Counted from the stretch's first letter, positions 43,706 through 53,746 are shown. The stretch: 64,000 nt of DNA from Kocuria palustris (GCF_007666205.1 NZ_VDOR01000003.1:312442-376441), one strand, 5' to 3'. Translations and numbers: made by a program. The notes: a model not told the origin generated them from the sequence alone.

Positions 43706-43711
43706 TATCCT
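43706..43711 (+). promoter_or_regulatory. Candidate -10 for the MhuD-like gene
   Basis: TATCCT just after the terminator, about 40 nt before the ATG. The -35 would lie inside the terminator stem. Confidence 0.3.
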
Positions 43712-43751
43712 GGGGTCGTCGCAGCACCGCGAGATCGAAGGAGAGCGCCGC

Positions 43752-44048
43752 ATGTCCGTCGTGAAGATCAACGTCCTCAGCGTCCCGGAGGGCGCCGGCC
43801 CCGAGCTCGAGAAGCGCTTCGCCGCGCGGAAGCACTCGGTCGACGGCGCTGACGGCTTCGAGGGCTTCGAGCTGCTGCGCCCCACCGCCGGGGAGTCCCG
43901 CTACTTCGTGGTGACCCGCTGGCGCGACGAGGAGTCCTTCGAGGCGTGGCGCTCCCAGCGGCAGCCGTCGCACGAGAGCACCGGCCGGCAGCCCGTGAGC
44001 TCGCAGGCCGAGCTGCTCGAGTTCGAGGTCGTGGACCTCGACGCCTGA
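43752..44048 (+). CDS. MhuD-like haem-degrading monooxygenase
   Basis: 98 residues with AAGGAGAG upstream. It is an ABM-fold protein starting VVKINVLSVPEGAGPELEKR, closely resembling mycobacterial MhuD as I recall it. Functional positions align well: N7, R26, W66, and a histidine at 74 (H75 in MhuD). ESRYFVVTRW forms the expected strand. MhuD/IsdG enzymes dimerise and break down haem to release iron without producing CO. This predicts haem iron use by the organism. No haem transporter is adjacent, and no iron-type operator is obvious in front. Confidence 0.85.
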   Translation: MSVVKINVLSVPEGAGPELEKRFAARKHSVDGADGFEGFELLRPTAGESRYFVVTRWRDEESFEAWRSQRQPSHESTGRQPVSSQAELLEFEVVDLDA

Positions 44049-44214
44049 GCGCGCCCCGGACGTGATCCGGATCGCAAGGTTCATATCGATTCGATCTCAT
44101 TAGCAGCGGCCGCGCCCGATCCAGCAGTGCATCGGGCTCGGCCGTCGTATCGTGCTCGCGTCATCGCGCCCTTCCCGGGCGCAGCCCCGATGCAGCACGG
44201 AGCCTCGCGCAGCC

Positions 44215-46158
44215 ATGAGCTCAGCCCTCGCGCCCTCGAGGCCGACGGCCGCGGCGCCGCCGGCCTCGAGGGCACCGCACTTCCCCGTCCTGGATATGGT
44301 CCGAGCGGCGGCCATCGTCCTGGTGGTCGCCTACCACCTGGCGCCCGCGACGGTGCCGTCGGGGTTCCTCGGCGTCGATCTGTTCTTCGTGCTCTCGGGA
44401 TTCCTCATCACCCGCGGCCTGCTCGGGCGCATCGCCCGGGAGCGGCCGGGAGCGCAGGACGGCTCGCGCGGCGTCGGCGGCTTCCTGCGGGAGTTCTACC
44501 TCAAGCGGCTGCGCCGCCTCTTCCCGGCCTTCGCGGTCATGCTCGTGACGGTGTGCTCCCTGGCGCTGGCCGCCCCGCCCGATGCCCGGGTCATGCTGGG
44601 CCGGCAGGTCGCCGGCGCGCTGACCTCGACCGCCAACTGGGTCCAGCTGGCCACGGGCGCCACGTACTTCGACGACGGCGCCCCGCAGCTGCTCAAGCAC
44701 ATGTGGTCGCTGGCCGTCGAGGAGCAGTTCTACCTCGTCTGGCCGCTCGTGCTGCTCCTGCTGGCCGGCGCCTTCCGCCGCGGCAGCCGCCCGAGGCTGT
44801 CGCTGCCCGTCGCCGCGGCCCGGTTCGCACTGGCCGGCGCTGTGTCCTCGGCCGTCGCCATGGCCGTGGTCCTCCTGCTCACCGGCGACCACGACCAGGC
44901 GCACCTCAACACCCTGACCCACGCCGGCGGACTGCTGCTGGGGGCCTTCGTGGCCGCGATGCCGCGCTCCGGCCCGGCTGTGTCCGCGGCCGGCCGGCGG
45001 GCCCCCGTCCTGATCGCGCTGGCGGTCATGCTCGCGGGTCTCGTCGTGCTGCGGGACACATCGCCGCTGCCCCAGCTGGGCGGCATCTTCGTCTTCACCC
45101 TGGCCGCGGCCGTCGTGGTGCGCTGGGGCACGACGGGGGCGGCCGCCGAGGCCCGGCCGCCCGAGCTGCTCATGGCGCCGGTGCGCTGGCTCGCTCAGCG
45201 CTCCTACGCGCTCTACCTGTGGCACTGGCCGCTGATCGTGCTCGTGCAGGCCTGGCTGCCCGACCGCAGCGGCGGCGCGATCGAGCCGGGTCTGTTCTGG
45301 GCCCGCGCGGGCCTCGTGATCGGCGGCAGCGCCCTGGCCGCCGAGCTGTCCTTCCGCTGGGTCGAGACACCGGTGCTGCGGCGCGGCTTCCGGGGTGCGC
45401 TCGGCGAGCTCCGGCGGCGCGGGCGCGGCCTGCTGATCGCAGGGGTCGTGTCGGCGGCCCTGCTCGTGGCGCTGACCGGGTACGCGGTGGCCACGGCGCC
45501 GACGCAGACCCAGCAGCAGCAGCGGCTCGAGGCGCTGCAGCACGACCTGGAGGACGCCTCCGCCGACAGCTCCGCAGAGAACGGGGACCGGTCGCCGGAT
45601 CCCGTCCCGGGAGAGTCCGCCGAGCCTGCCCCGGGCCCCGGGGCCCAGGGGGCCGATGACCACGGCGCCCCCGCGGACGAGGCGCAGGACGGCGTCGTGG
45701 TCATCGGCGACTCCGTGACGGTGGCTGCCTCGCCCGAGGTGCTCGAGGCGCATCCGGGCGCGGTGATCGACGCCGAGGTCGGGCAGCAGATGAGCACGGC
45801 CGAGGGCACCGTGCGGACCCTGGCCTCGCAGGATCGGCTGAAGCGCACCGTCGTGCTGGCTCTCGGGACCAACGGCTCCTTCACCGAGGACGAGCTCGAT
45901 GCCGCGGTGCGCGCCGCCGGCCCCGGACATCGCTTCGTCCTCGTGACCCCGTACGGCGATCGGCCCTGGATCCCCGGCGCGGCCCAGGTCATGCGCGACT
46001 ACGCGGCCGCGCATCCGGACAGCGTCCGCGTGGCGGCATGGGACGAGGCGGCCGAGGACGTCCCGGACATGGCGCCCGACGGCGTCCACCCCGGCCGGCA
46101 GGGGGCCGAGGTGTGGGCCGAGACGGTCGACGCCGCGATCCACGGGTTCGACGGCTGA
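44215..46158 (+). CDS. OafA-type acyltransferase 3 with C-terminal SGNH domain
   Basis: 647 residues from the ATG at 44215 (an in-frame GTG at 44152 is possible). The acyltransferase-3 membrane domain starts PVLDMVRAAAIVLVVAYHL, then GVDLFFVLSGFLITRGLL, FYLKRLRRLFPAF, and HMWSLAVEEQFYLVWPLVL; about 10-11 helices follow. After a Glu/Gln/Asp/Pro linker comes an SGNH domain (about residues 497-645): GDSVTVAAS, ALGTNGS and DGVHPGRQG carry the Ser, Asn and Asp-His. Fusions of this kind O-acetylate cell-wall or exported glycans, passing the acyl group across the membrane. The acceptor is unknown. Confidence 0.9.
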   Translation: MSSALAPSRPTAAAPPASRAPHFPVLDMVRAAAIVLVVAYHLAPATVPSGFLGVDLFFVLSGFLITRGLLGRIARERPGAQDGSRGVGGFLREFYLKRLRRLFPAFAVMLVTVCSLALAAPPDARVMLGRQVAGALTSTANWVQLATGATYFDDGAPQLLKHMWSLAVEEQFYLVWPLVLLLLAGAFRRGSRPRLSLPVAAARFALAGAVSSAVAMAVVLLLTGDHDQAHLNTLTHAGGLLLGAFVAAMPRSGPAVSAAGRRAPVLIALAVMLAGLVVLRDTSPLPQLGGIFVFTLAAAVVVRWGTTGAAAEARPPELLMAPVRWLAQRSYALYLWHWPLIVLVQAWLPDRSGGAIEPGLFWARAGLVIGGSALAAELSFRWVETPVLRRGFRGALGELRRRGRGLLIAGVVSAALLVALTGYAVATAPTQTQQQQRLEALQHDLEDASADSSAENGDRSPDPVPGESAEPAPGPGAQGADDHGAPADEAQDGVVVIGDSVTVAASPEVLEAHPGAVIDAEVGQQMSTAEGTVRTLASQDRLKRTVVLALGTNGSFTEDELDAAVRAAGPGHRFVLVTPYGDRPWIPGAAQVMRDYAAAHPDSVRVAAWDEAAEDVPDMAPDGVHPGRQGAEVWAETVDAAIHGFDG

Positions 46159-46189
46159 GGCACTGCCCCCCCTCTGCCGTCGGCGGCGG

Positions 46190-47374
46190 TCACACGAAGG
46201 CCGACACCCCGGTCAGCGCCCGCCCCACGATGAGCGTGTTGACCTCATGGGCGCCCTCGTACGTGAAGATCGCCTCGACGTCGCTGAAGATCTTGCCCAT
46301 CTCCCGGTCCGCGAGGATGCCGTTGCCGCCCATGAGCTGGCGTCCCAGTGCGGCGGACTCGCGGGCCATCTCGGAGGTCTTCAGCTTGGCCAGGGCGGCC
46401 TGGCTCATGGACATCCGGCCCTGCTCCCGCAGGACGCTGGTCCGGTGGGCCAGCCCGATCGACGCGGCCGTGTTGGCCGCGATCCGCACCAGGTGGTCCT
46501 GGGTCAGCTGGAAGGCCGCGAGCGGGCGGCCGAACTGCTGCCGCTCGACGGCGTAGCGACGGGCGACCTCGAAGATCGCCATCTGCGCACCGACCGACTG
46601 CCACGCCAGCCCCGCCCGGGACTGCTCCAGGATCACATTGGTGTCCTTGAAGCTGCGGGCGCCGGGGAGATGGTGCCCCCGGGGAATGCGGACCTCCTCG
46701 AGCGCGATGTCGGCGTTCTGCACGATCTTCACGGCGATCTTGTGCTCGATCTTGGTCGCGGTGAAGCCCGGGGTGTCGGTCTCCACGATGAACCCCTTGA
46801 CCTGGCCGTCGGCCTCGTCCCGGGCCCAGACGATCGCGATGCGCGCGATCGTCGCGTTGCCGATCCAGCGCTTGGCGCCGTTGAGCACCCACTCCTCGCC
46901 CTCGAGCCGCGCGGTGGTCGCGATGCCACCTGCCACGTCCGAGCCGTGGTCCGGCTCGGTCAGGGCGAAGCAGCCCGTGTACTCCATGCGCCGCATCCCG
47001 GGAAGCCACTGCTGCTTCTGCTCCTCGGAGCCGAGCTCGTCGATCGTGGCCATCACGAGATCGCTGTGCAGAGCCAGGTAGACGCTCATGGAGATGTCCG
47101 CGCGCGCCAGCTCCGCGGAGACGAACCCGCGGAAGACCGCATCCGTGTCGGGCCCGCGCAGATCGCCCAGCCCGAACTCCCCGCACTTGGCGGCCAGCTC
47201 GGGCGCGAACTCGTCGCGCGTCCAGTGCTGCGCGGTGTGCGGGCGGATCTCCGCGTCCAGGAACTCCCGCAGCTCCCGCAGCCGCGCCTGCTGCTCCCGG
47301 GGCAGCGTGCTGCTGTGCTCCAGCAGGTCCGCCTCCGGCAGATCCGCGATCTCGATGCCGTGCTGTCCCGTCAT
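46190..47374 (-). CDS. Acyl-CoA dehydrogenase family protein (glutaryl-CoA dehydrogenase-like)
   Basis: 394 residues from the ATG overlapping the upstream stop, with AAGGAGG about 7 nt before. Acyl-CoA dehydrogenase motifs are CFALTEPDHGSDVAGG, LNGAKRWIGNATIARI, LGRQLMGGNGILADREMGKI and the catalytic Glu in TYEGAHEVNTLIVGRALTG. The order SMSVYLALHSDLV and TYEG-H-x6-GRA resembles glutaryl-CoA dehydrogenase. It oxidises acyl-CoA with FAD and passes electrons to ETF. It is the last gene of the five-gene minus-strand set. The true chain type (glutaryl versus branched acyl) is not decided. Confidence 0.88.
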   Translation of the reverse strand: MTGQHGIEIADLPEADLLEHSSTLPREQQARLRELREFLDAEIRPHTAQHWTRDEFAPELAAKCGEFGLGDLRGPDTDAVFRGFVSAELARADISMSVYLALHSDLVMATIDELGSEEQKQQWLPGMRRMEYTGCFALTEPDHGSDVAGGIATTARLEGEEWVLNGAKRWIGNATIARIAIVWARDEADGQVKGFIVETDTPGFTATKIEHKIAVKIVQNADIALEEVRIPRGHHLPGARSFKDTNVILEQSRAGLAWQSVGAQMAIFEVARRYAVERQQFGRPLAAFQLTQDHLVRIAANTAASIGLAHRTSVLREQGRMSMSQAALAKLKTSEMARESAALGRQLMGGNGILADREMGKIFSDVEAIFTYEGAHEVNTLIVGRALTGVSAFV

Positions 47375-48405
47375 CTCGGGCCTCCTTCTCGGGTGGGCTC
47401 CTCCCCGGTCGAGGAGGACTCCGTGCATGTGCTCCTGGCGCCGGCCTCTGGGGGCGCGCCCCCGGGATCGGCCCGCCGCGGGTCGGCCAGGGCGGTGATC
47501 GGGACTCCTGCGCGGGCGCCCCATTCCTCCCACTCCCGTGCGCTGCGGCGGGCGAAGAACCGGCTCAGCTGGGGGCGCACATCCGCGTCCGCATCGATCC
47601 GGCTCTCCCGGTCCAGGGCGTCGGCGAAATGGGGCTCGAGGGCCGCCACGGCCACATGCCCCTCGGCGGCGGGATAGATCCCGTAGTAGGGGCTGGCCCC
47701 GCCCAGCGGCGAGTCCTCGCGGACCATCCCCCACCGCACCGGCACGGCCAGGTCGCGCGCGGCCTCGCTCAGGGCGACCTCCGCGTGGACCCCGTCCGCA
47801 GCGGCTCCCGACGTCTCGGCGGCGTCGGCACGCTGCCGGGCGAGCAGGCAGCCCAGCACGGCGCTGACGGCCTGCTCGGCCCCGTGCATGTCGGCCGCGA
47901 GCGTCGACGGCAGCCGATCGGGCTCGAGCAGCCCGGAGCCGGCCTGGAAGTTCAGGTCGTGGCCGGGGCGATCCGAGTCGGCCCCGGGGAAGCCCACGAT
48001 GTCGACCTGGCACAGCCGCGGATGGCGTCGGCGGACGGCTTCGGCGTCCAGGCCCAGCCGTCGCAGCGCCTGCGAGCGCGACGAGGTCAGCAGCACATCG
48101 GCTTCCGCCAGCAGCCCCTCCATGTCCTGCTGCCCCTCGGGGGACTTCAGATCCAGGGTGAGCAGCTGCTGATGGCGGTGGAGGTGGTCGAACAGCCCGG
48201 GCAGCAGGCGCTGCACCGGATCCCCCGACGGGGGCACGACGGCGGTCACGGACGCGCCGAGCCGCCTCAGCCGGTCTGCCGCGACGGGCCCGGGCAGATT
48301 GAGCGCGATCGAGACGACGACGATGCCCTCCAGCGCCCCGCGCTCCTTGCTCGGCTCGGCGGCATCGTGCTCGGTCGCCGTGCGGGGACCGGGTGCGCCG
48401 CTCAT
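47371..48405 (-). CDS. CoA-transferase family III / alpha-methylacyl-CoA racemase-like
   Basis: 344 residues, overlapping by 4 bp both the FadB-like gene ahead and the dehydrogenase behind. The family III fold begins LEGIVVVSIALNLPGPVAADRLRRLGASVTAV. The GHDLNF segment and the following LAADMHGAEQA resemble the catalytic His and Asp region of alpha-methylacyl-CoA racemase (GHDINY; VADFGGG in known enzymes). It therefore either inverts 2-methylacyl-CoA stereochemistry or transfers CoA between acids. The C-terminal end is hydrophilic and less typical. In this operon a racemase for branched fatty acids is a sensible reading. Confidence 0.8.
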   Translation of the reverse strand: MSGAPGPRTATEHDAAEPSKERGALEGIVVVSIALNLPGPVAADRLRRLGASVTAVVPPSGDPVQRLLPGLFDHLHRHQQLLTLDLKSPEGQQDMEGLLAEADVLLTSSRSQALRRLGLDAEAVRRRHPRLCQVDIVGFPGADSDRPGHDLNFQAGSGLLEPDRLPSTLAADMHGAEQAVSAVLGCLLARQRADAAETSGAAADGVHAEVALSEAARDLAVPVRWGMVREDSPLGGASPYYGIYPAAEGHVAVAALEPHFADALDRESRIDADADVRPQLSRFFARRSAREWEEWGARAGVPITALADPRRADPGGAPPEAGARSTCTESSSTGEEPTREGGPR

Positions 48406-50600
48406 GCCAGGGTCCCCGCCCCGGCCCGCTCCCGCAGCCAGTCCGAGGGGGCGAACCGGGCTCCGTAGGCTCCCGCCAGCTCGTCGGCGCGGGCGACGAA
48501 GCCCTCCAGCCCGCCCTCGTAGCGGGTCATGAAGGTCGCGGGCCCGCCGGTGGTCGGCGGGAAGCCGATGCCGAGGAGGCCCCCGATGTTGGCCGAGGCG
48601 GTGTCCGTGAGAACCCCCTCCTCGAAGCAGGCCGCCGTCTCGAGCGCCATGCGGAAGAGCAGCCGGTCCTGGAGGTCGCGGGCCGGCAGCTGCGTGCCGC
48701 GCGCGAAGTGCTCGCGCAGCCCCGGCCACAGCCGCTTGCCGCCCTCCTCGGGGTAGTCGTAGAAGCCGGCGCCGGCGGAGCGGCCGGGGCGGGAGAACTC
48801 GTCGACCATGCGATCCACGAGCGCCTCCCCCGGCGCCTGCGGCCGCTGCCGTCCCTCGGCCCTCGCGGCCTCCAGCTCGCTGTCGCGGATGTGGCGCATG
48901 AGGTTCATCGAGATCTCGTCGAACATCGCCAGCGGGGTGCCGGGGAAGCCCGCCTGGGCGGCCCGCCGCTCGATCGTCCGTGCGTCCACGCCCTCGTCGA
49001 GCATGGCCACGGCCTCCAGCAGCAGCGTTCCGAAGACGCGCGAGGTGTAGAAGCCCCGCCCGTCGTTCACGCTGATCGCGACCTTGCCGATCTGCTGCGA
49101 GAGGTCGTAGGCGCGCGCCAGCGTCTCGGCGGAGGTCTGCTCGCCGCTGATGATCTCGACGAGCTTCATCTTCTCGACGGGCGAGAAGAAGTGCAGGCCG
49201 ATGACGTCCGCCGGCCTCTCGCGATCCCGCTGCAGCGAGGTGATCGGCAGCGTCGACGTGTTCGAGCACAGCAGGGTCTCGGGGCCCACGACCGACTCGA
49301 CCTCGGCGAGCACCCGGGACTTCAGGGCATGGTCCTCGAACACGGCCTCGATCACGGCATCGGCCCCGGCCAGATCCGAGGCCTCGGCGGTCGGGCGGAT
49401 CCGCCCCAGGATCTCCTGGGCCCGGTCCTGCGTCATCCGTCCGCGCTGCACCGCCTTCTCGAGCAGGGACTCGCTGTGCTGCCGGCCCTTCTCGGCCTTC
49501 TCGGCGGAGGCGTCCTTGAGGTGCACGGTCATGCCCGCGCGAGCGCACTCGTAGGCGATGCCCGCTCCCATCATCCCCGCGCCCAGCACGGCCACCGTGC
49601 TCACGGTCCGCGGCTCGGACGACCGCTGCCCCAGGAAGCGTCCGGAGCGAGCCGCCTGCAGGTCGAAGTGGAAGGCCTGGATCATCGCCGTCGAGGTCGG
49701 CCCGGTCACCAGACGGGTGAAGTACCGGGACTCGATGCGGCACGCGGTGTCGAAGTCGACCTGGGCTCCCTCGACCGCGGCGCTCAGAGCGGCCAGCGGA
49801 GCCTCGGGGTCGGCGCCCTTGAGCTGCTGGCGCAGTCGGGCGGGGAAGGCCGGCAGATCCCTGGCGAACGACGGCTGGGACGGATCTCCGCCCGGGATCC
49901 GGAAGCCCTTGGCGTCCCAGGGCTTCAGCGTCGCGGTCTCGTCGCCGGCGTGCTCGCGCAGCCACCGCTTCGCGGCGGGGATCAGGTCCTCGGGGGACTC
50001 GACGATCTCGTCGATGACCCCGGCCTCCAGAGCCTGCTCGGGGCGCCGCGGCGTCCCCGGCAGGATCCAGTCCATCAGGGCCGTCCGGATGCCGAGCATG
50101 CGGGTCAGCCGGCTGATGCCTCCGGCCCCGGGCAGCAGGCCGAGCGTGACCTCGGGCAGGCCCAGCCGGATGCGGGGGTCGCCGGCGCAGATGCGGTGAT
50201 GGCAGGCCAGCGCGATCTCGAGGCCCCCTCCCAGGGCGGAGCCGTTCAGCGCGGCCGCGACCGGCAGCCCCAGCGTCTCGAGCCTGCGCAGCGGGGACTT
50301 GATCTGCTGGGTCAGCGCGAAGATCTCCTGGGCGTCCCCCGGGCCGGCCTCGCGCAGGGCCTTGAGGTCTCCCCCTGCGAAGAAGTCCTTCTTGCCGCTC
50401 GTGAGCACGACACCGGCGATCGAGTCGCGCTCGGCCTCCAGCCGCGCCAGGGCCCCCTCGAGCGCGTCCTGGTAGGGGCCGTTCATGGTGTTCACGCCGG
50501 CGTCGGGATCGTCCATCGTCAGGACGACGAGGTCGTCGTCGCGCTCCCACGCGATCATGGTCCGGTCATCGGCGGTCGCTGCGCTGTCGGTCTGTGTCAT
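48402..50600 (-). CDS. fadB: FadB/FadJ-like multifunctional enoyl-CoA hydratase / 3-hydroxyacyl-CoA dehydrogenase
   Basis: 732 residues from the ATG with GAAGGAA upstream. The N-terminal crotonase domain shows SGKKDFFAGGDLKALREA (oxyanion hole) and NGSALGGGLEIALACHHRI, with the catalytic glutamates in GLPEVTLGLLPGAGGISRL. The central NAD-binding domain is VAVLGAGMMGAGIAYECARAG with GLHFFSPVEKMKLVEII, followed by the C-terminal 3-hydroxyacyl-CoA dehydrogenase domains. It performs hydration and NAD-dependent oxidation in beta-oxidation. With the thiolase directly upstream it forms a FadBA-type pair. Confidence 0.94.
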   Translation of the reverse strand: MTQTDSAATADDRTMIAWERDDDLVVLTMDDPDAGVNTMNGPYQDALEGALARLEAERDSIAGVVLTSGKKDFFAGGDLKALREAGPGDAQEIFALTQQIKSPLRRLETLGLPVAAALNGSALGGGLEIALACHHRICAGDPRIRLGLPEVTLGLLPGAGGISRLTRMLGIRTALMDWILPGTPRRPEQALEAGVIDEIVESPEDLIPAAKRWLREHAGDETATLKPWDAKGFRIPGGDPSQPSFARDLPAFPARLRQQLKGADPEAPLAALSAAVEGAQVDFDTACRIESRYFTRLVTGPTSTAMIQAFHFDLQAARSGRFLGQRSSEPRTVSTVAVLGAGMMGAGIAYECARAGMTVHLKDASAEKAEKGRQHSESLLEKAVQRGRMTQDRAQEILGRIRPTAEASDLAGADAVIEAVFEDHALKSRVLAEVESVVGPETLLCSNTSTLPITSLQRDRERPADVIGLHFFSPVEKMKLVEIISGEQTSAETLARAYDLSQQIGKVAISVNDGRGFYTSRVFGTLLLEAVAMLDEGVDARTIERRAAQAGFPGTPLAMFDEISMNLMRHIRDSELEAARAEGRQRPQAPGEALVDRMVDEFSRPGRSAGAGFYDYPEEGGKRLWPGLREHFARGTQLPARDLQDRLLFRMALETAACFEEGVLTDTASANIGGLLGIGFPPTTGGPATFMTRYEGGLEGFVARADELAGAYGARFAPSDWLRERAGAGTLA

Positions 50601-50659
50601 GATGCTGGTTCCTTCGGGGCTCGTGCGGACCTGGCGGAGTGGTCGGGACCGGACGGGGC

Positions 50660-51880
50660 TCAGACCCGCTGCACGACGGTGGCGATGCCCATGCCGCCGC
50701 CGATGCACAGGGTCGCGATCCCGTGCTCCAGGTCCCGGCGCTCGAGCTCGTCCACGAGGGTTCCCAGGATCATGGCGCCGGTCGCGCCCAGCGGGTGGCC
50801 CATGGCGATGGCCCCGCCGTTGACATTGGTCTGCTCCTCCGACCAGCCCATGTCGCGCAGCAGCTTCAGCGGCACGGCGGCGAAGGCCTCGTTGATCTCG
50901 ACCAGGTCGATGTCGGAGGCGGTGAGCCCGGCCGTCTCGAGGGCCTTGCGGCAAGCGGGCGCGGGGCCGGTGAGCATGATCGTGGGCTCCGAGCCGACGA
51001 CCGCCGCGGAGACGATCCGTGCCCGGGCCCGCAGGCCATGTCGCCGCCCGGCCTCTCGGCTGCCCACGAGCACGAGCGACGCCCCGTCGACGATGCCCGA
51101 TGAGCTGCCCGCGTGGTGCAGGTGCTCGATCCGCTCGACCTCGGGGTACCGCTCGGCGGCCACGAAGTCGAAGCCGCCGACCGTGCCGATCTCGGCGAAG
51201 GCCGGGGGCAGCTCCGACAGCGACGCGGCGGTGGACTCGGGGCGGATGGTCTCGTCGCGGTCCAGGATGCTCAGCCCGTTGATATCCCGCACGGGGATCA
51301 CGGAGTCGGCGAATCGGCCCTCGTCCCAGGCGCGGGCGGCCCGCCGGTGGCTCTGGGCCGAGAACTCGTCGAGCTCCTGGCGCGTGAACCCCTCGCGCGT
51401 GGCGATGAGATCGGCCGAGATCCCCTGCGGGACGAAGTCGGCCGCGATCGCGGTGGCCGGGTCCATGGCCCATGCGCCGCCGTCGGAGGCCATCGGGACG
51501 CGGGACATCGACTCGACCCCTCCGCCGATCAGCAGCGACTCCCAGCCGGAGCGCACCCGGGCGGCGGCCTGGTTGACGGCCTCGAGTCCCGATCCGCAGA
51601 AGCGGTTGAGCTGGACCCCGGCCACGCTCTCGGGCATCCCCGCCTTGATCGCGGCGATGCGCGCGATGTCGGCCCCCTGATCGCCGACCGGCGTCACGCA
51701 GCCGAGCACGATGTCCTCGATGCCCGCAGGGTCCAGATCGGGGTGGCGCTCGCGCAGGGCGTCCAGCAGGCCCCCGAGCAGGTCGATGGGCTTGACCTCG
51801 TGCAGGGCGCCCCGCGGCTTGCCGAGGCCGCGCGGCGTGCGGATCGCGTCGTAGATGAGGGCTTCTGCCGGTGCTGTCAT
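50660..51880 (-). CDS. fadA: Acetyl-CoA C-acyltransferase (thiolase)
   Basis: 406 residues from the ATG with AGGAAGG upstream. The nucleophilic cysteine is in [16 protein letters not shown]. The C-terminal motifs [30 protein letters not shown] (catalytic His) and [14 protein letters not shown] complete the active site. It cleaves 3-ketoacyl-CoA into acetyl-CoA and a shortened acyl-CoA. It sits between an acyl-CoA synthetase (46 bp ahead) and the FadB-like gene (59 bp after), in one apparent operon. Confidence 0.95.
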   Translation of the reverse strand: MTAPAEALIYDAIRTPRGLGKPRGALHEVKPIDLLGGLLDALRERHPDLDPAGIEDIVLGCVTPVGDQGADIARIAAIKAGMPESVAGVQLNRFCGSGLEAVNQAAARVRSGWESLLIGGGVESMSRVPMASDGGAWAMDPATAIAADFVPQGISADLIATREGFTRQELDEFSAQSHRRAARAWDEGRFADSVIPVRDINGLSILDRDETIRPESTAASLSELPPAFAEIGTVGGFDFVAAERYPEVERIEHLHHAGSSSGIVDGASLVLVGSREAGRRHGLRARARIVSAAVVGSEPTIMLTGPAPACRKALETAGLTASDIDLVEINEAFAAVPLKLLRDMGWSEEQTNVNGGAIAMGHPLGATGAMILGTLVDELERRDLEHGIATLCIGGGMGIATVVQRV

Positions 51881-51926
51881 GGGTGCCTTCCTGGCGGTGC
51901 GGTCGGTCGCGGTTCGCGGGCGGCGC

Positions 51927-53603
51927 TCACGAGCCGAACGTGTAGGCCGCGGCGTAGTCGTCGCGAAGCCTCTTCTTGTCGATCTTCCCGACGCTGGTGC
52001 GGGCGATCTCGTCCACGAAGCGGATCTCATCCGGCAGCTGCCACGACGCGAACGTCCCGGACAGATGCTCGCGCACCGACTCGTCGGTCACCCCCGGGCC
52101 CTCCGAGCGCACCACCAGCGCCAGCGGCCGCTCCTCCCACTTCGGATGCGGCACCCCGATCACCGTGGCCTCCACCACGCCGTCGATCGCCATCAGCTGG
52201 TTCTCCATATCGATCGACGAGATCCACTCCCCACCGGACTTGATCACATCCTTGAGCCGATCCGTGATCTTCAGATAGCCGTGCTCCGTCAGATAGCCGA
52301 CGTCGCCGCTGCGCCAGAAGCCCTCCTCGTCGAACCCTGCGGCATCGGCCTCGGGGTTCTCGGCGTAGGAGGCCGTGATCCATGGCCCCCGCAGGCGCAC
52401 CTCGCCGGGCGTCCGCCCGTCGGCCGGGACCTCCTCGCCGGTCGGATCCACGATCCTGATGTCGACGCCGACGACGACCAGGCCCTGGTACCTCCGCATC
52501 TGCCAGGCCTCCTCCTCGGAGAGCACGGCGGCCACCGAGGGCTTCATCCGATTCATCGACACGACGGGCGAGGTCTCGGTGGCGCCGTAGGCATGCACGA
52601 CCTCCGCGCCCGTCAGCTCGTGGAAGCAGCGCATCATGGACACGGGCGGCTCGCTGGCTCCGCAGATGAACCGCAGGCCGTCGAGGCGCGGCGGGTCCTC
52701 CCGGCGCTTGAGCGCGCGCAGCATGGGCATGAGGATCGCCGGGGCGGCCGGAGCCACGGTCACGCCCTGCTCCACGACGGCATCGGTCAGCATGTCCATG
52801 TCGTCGAGGGTGAAGCGCCCGGGCAGGACCAGCTGGGCCCCGACGGCGGTGGCCGCATAGGGCAGGCCCCAGCACTGCGCGTGGAACATCGGCGTCAGCA
52901 TCATGACCCGGTCGGCGCCGGTGAGCCCCACGTTCGAGCTGATGGCCATCGCATGCAGCCACACCGAGCGGTGGGACATGAAGACGCCCTTGGGCCGACC
53001 CGTGGTGCCGGTGGTGTAGCAGGCCCCGGAGGCGGTGGTCTCGGCGATGTTCGGGATCTCGGCCAGCGGCTCCGACCCGGCGATGAGCTGCTCGTAGGAA
53101 CGGACGTCCGGGATGTCGCCCCATTCCTCCAGCGCTGCCTCCGGGCCGGTCACGATCCACTGCCTCACCTGAGGGATGTGCTGCCTCAGGCCCTGGGCCA
53201 GCCGCAGCAGCGTGTGGTCGACGATCAGCGCGGTCACGCGGCTGTGGCCGATCACGTACGCCAGATCGGCCGGCGCCAGGCGCATGTTGAGCTGCACCAT
53301 GGTGGCCCCCACCAGCGGGACCGAGAAGTACGACTCGAAGTGCTCCAGGCCGTTCCACAGGAGCAGGCCCACCCGCGCATCGGGGCCGATGCCCAGATCT
53401 CCGAGGGCGGAGCCCATGCGCCGGACCCGCTCCCAGGTGCGGGCGTAGTCCGTGGACTGCCACTGCCCCGCATCGGCGCGCCAGGAGATCTCCTGGTCAC
53501 CGAAGCTGCGGGCCGCATCGCGCAGCATCCGGGTGGTGGTCAGCTGCTCGTGATCGCCCATCGTGGACGGCGCCCCGTGGATCAGCTCTCGCCCTGCGCT
53601 CAT
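51927..53603 (-). CDS. Acyl-CoA synthetase (AMP-binding), paralogue A
   Basis: 558 residues from the ATG at 53603. Adenylation motifs are [18 protein letters not shown] (P-loop), [18 protein letters not shown] and the catalytic lysine near the C-terminus in [14 protein letters not shown]. It matches medium/long-chain fatty-acid or aryl-acid FadD-type ligases. It starts the thiolase-FadB-racemase-dehydrogenase operon and so probably supplies its acyl-CoA. It has the same length as paralogue B (54886-56562). The last ~118 codons are almost identical in DNA to B. A candidate operator dyad lies upstream at 53672-53684. Confidence 0.92.
   Translation of the reverse strand: MSAGRELIHGAPSTMGDHEQLTTTRMLRDAARSFGDQEISWRADAGQWQSTDYARTWERVRRMGSALGDLGIGPDARVGLLLWNGLEHFESYFSVPLVGATMVQLNMRLAPADLAYVIGHSRVTALIVDHTLLRLAQGLRQHIPQVRQWIVTGPEAALEEWGDIPDVRSYEQLIAGSEPLAEIPNIAETTASGACYTTGTTGRPKGVFMSHRSVWLHAMAISSNVGLTGADRVMMLTPMFHAQCWGLPYAATAVGAQLVLPGRFTLDDMDMLTDAVVEQGVTVAPAAPAILMPMLRALKRREDPPRLDGLRFICGASEPPVSMMRCFHELTGAEVVHAYGATETSPVVSMNRMKPSVAAVLSEEEAWQMRRYQGLVVVGVDIRIVDPTGEEVPADGRTPGEVRLRGPWITASYAENPEADAAGFDEEGFWRSGDVGYLTEHGYLKITDRLKDVIKSGGEWISSIDMENQLMAIDGVVEATVIGVPHPKWEERPLALVVRSEGPGVTDESVREHLSGTFASWQLPDEIRFVDEIARTSVGKIDKKRLRDDYAAAYTFGS
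51982..52334. repeat. Gene-conversion tract copy A (353 bp)
   Basis: Matches 54941-55293 with only three substitutions and no indels, in the 3' coding part of the two acyl-CoA synthetase genes. DNA on both sides diverges at once. A second shared tract is 52687-52751 (65 bp, identical to 55646-55710). Confidence 0.93.
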
Positions 53604-53645
53604 GGCCGCACTCCTGTGATCTGCTTCACGTCCCACTGTGTCGGC

Positions 53646-53684
53646 AGTCAAGCGCGCGGCCGTCCGCGCATGCAAAGCCTTTGC
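53646..53684 (-). promoter_or_regulatory. Candidate operator/promoter before the beta-oxidation operon
   Basis: GCAAA-gcc-TTTGC (53672-53684), a palindrome within a GCGCATGCAAA..TTTGCGCAT context, followed on the minus strand by TTGACT (53651-53646), a possible -35. The layout fits a repressor site such as a TetR-type fatty-acid regulator. The -10 is weak. Confidence 0.35.
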
Positions 53685-53712
53685 GCATTGCGACGCCCCA
53701 CCCGGCCGGGCT

Positions 53713-53741
53713 CGGCGCCCGAGCGCAGCCCGAGGGCGCCG
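53713..53741 (-). terminator. Hairpin after the lipoprotein gene
   Basis: 8-bp stem CGGCGCCC (53713-53720) with 53734-53741, 6 nt after the lipoprotein stop on the minus strand. Modest but well placed. Confidence 0.5.
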
Positions 53742-53746
53742 TCGGC

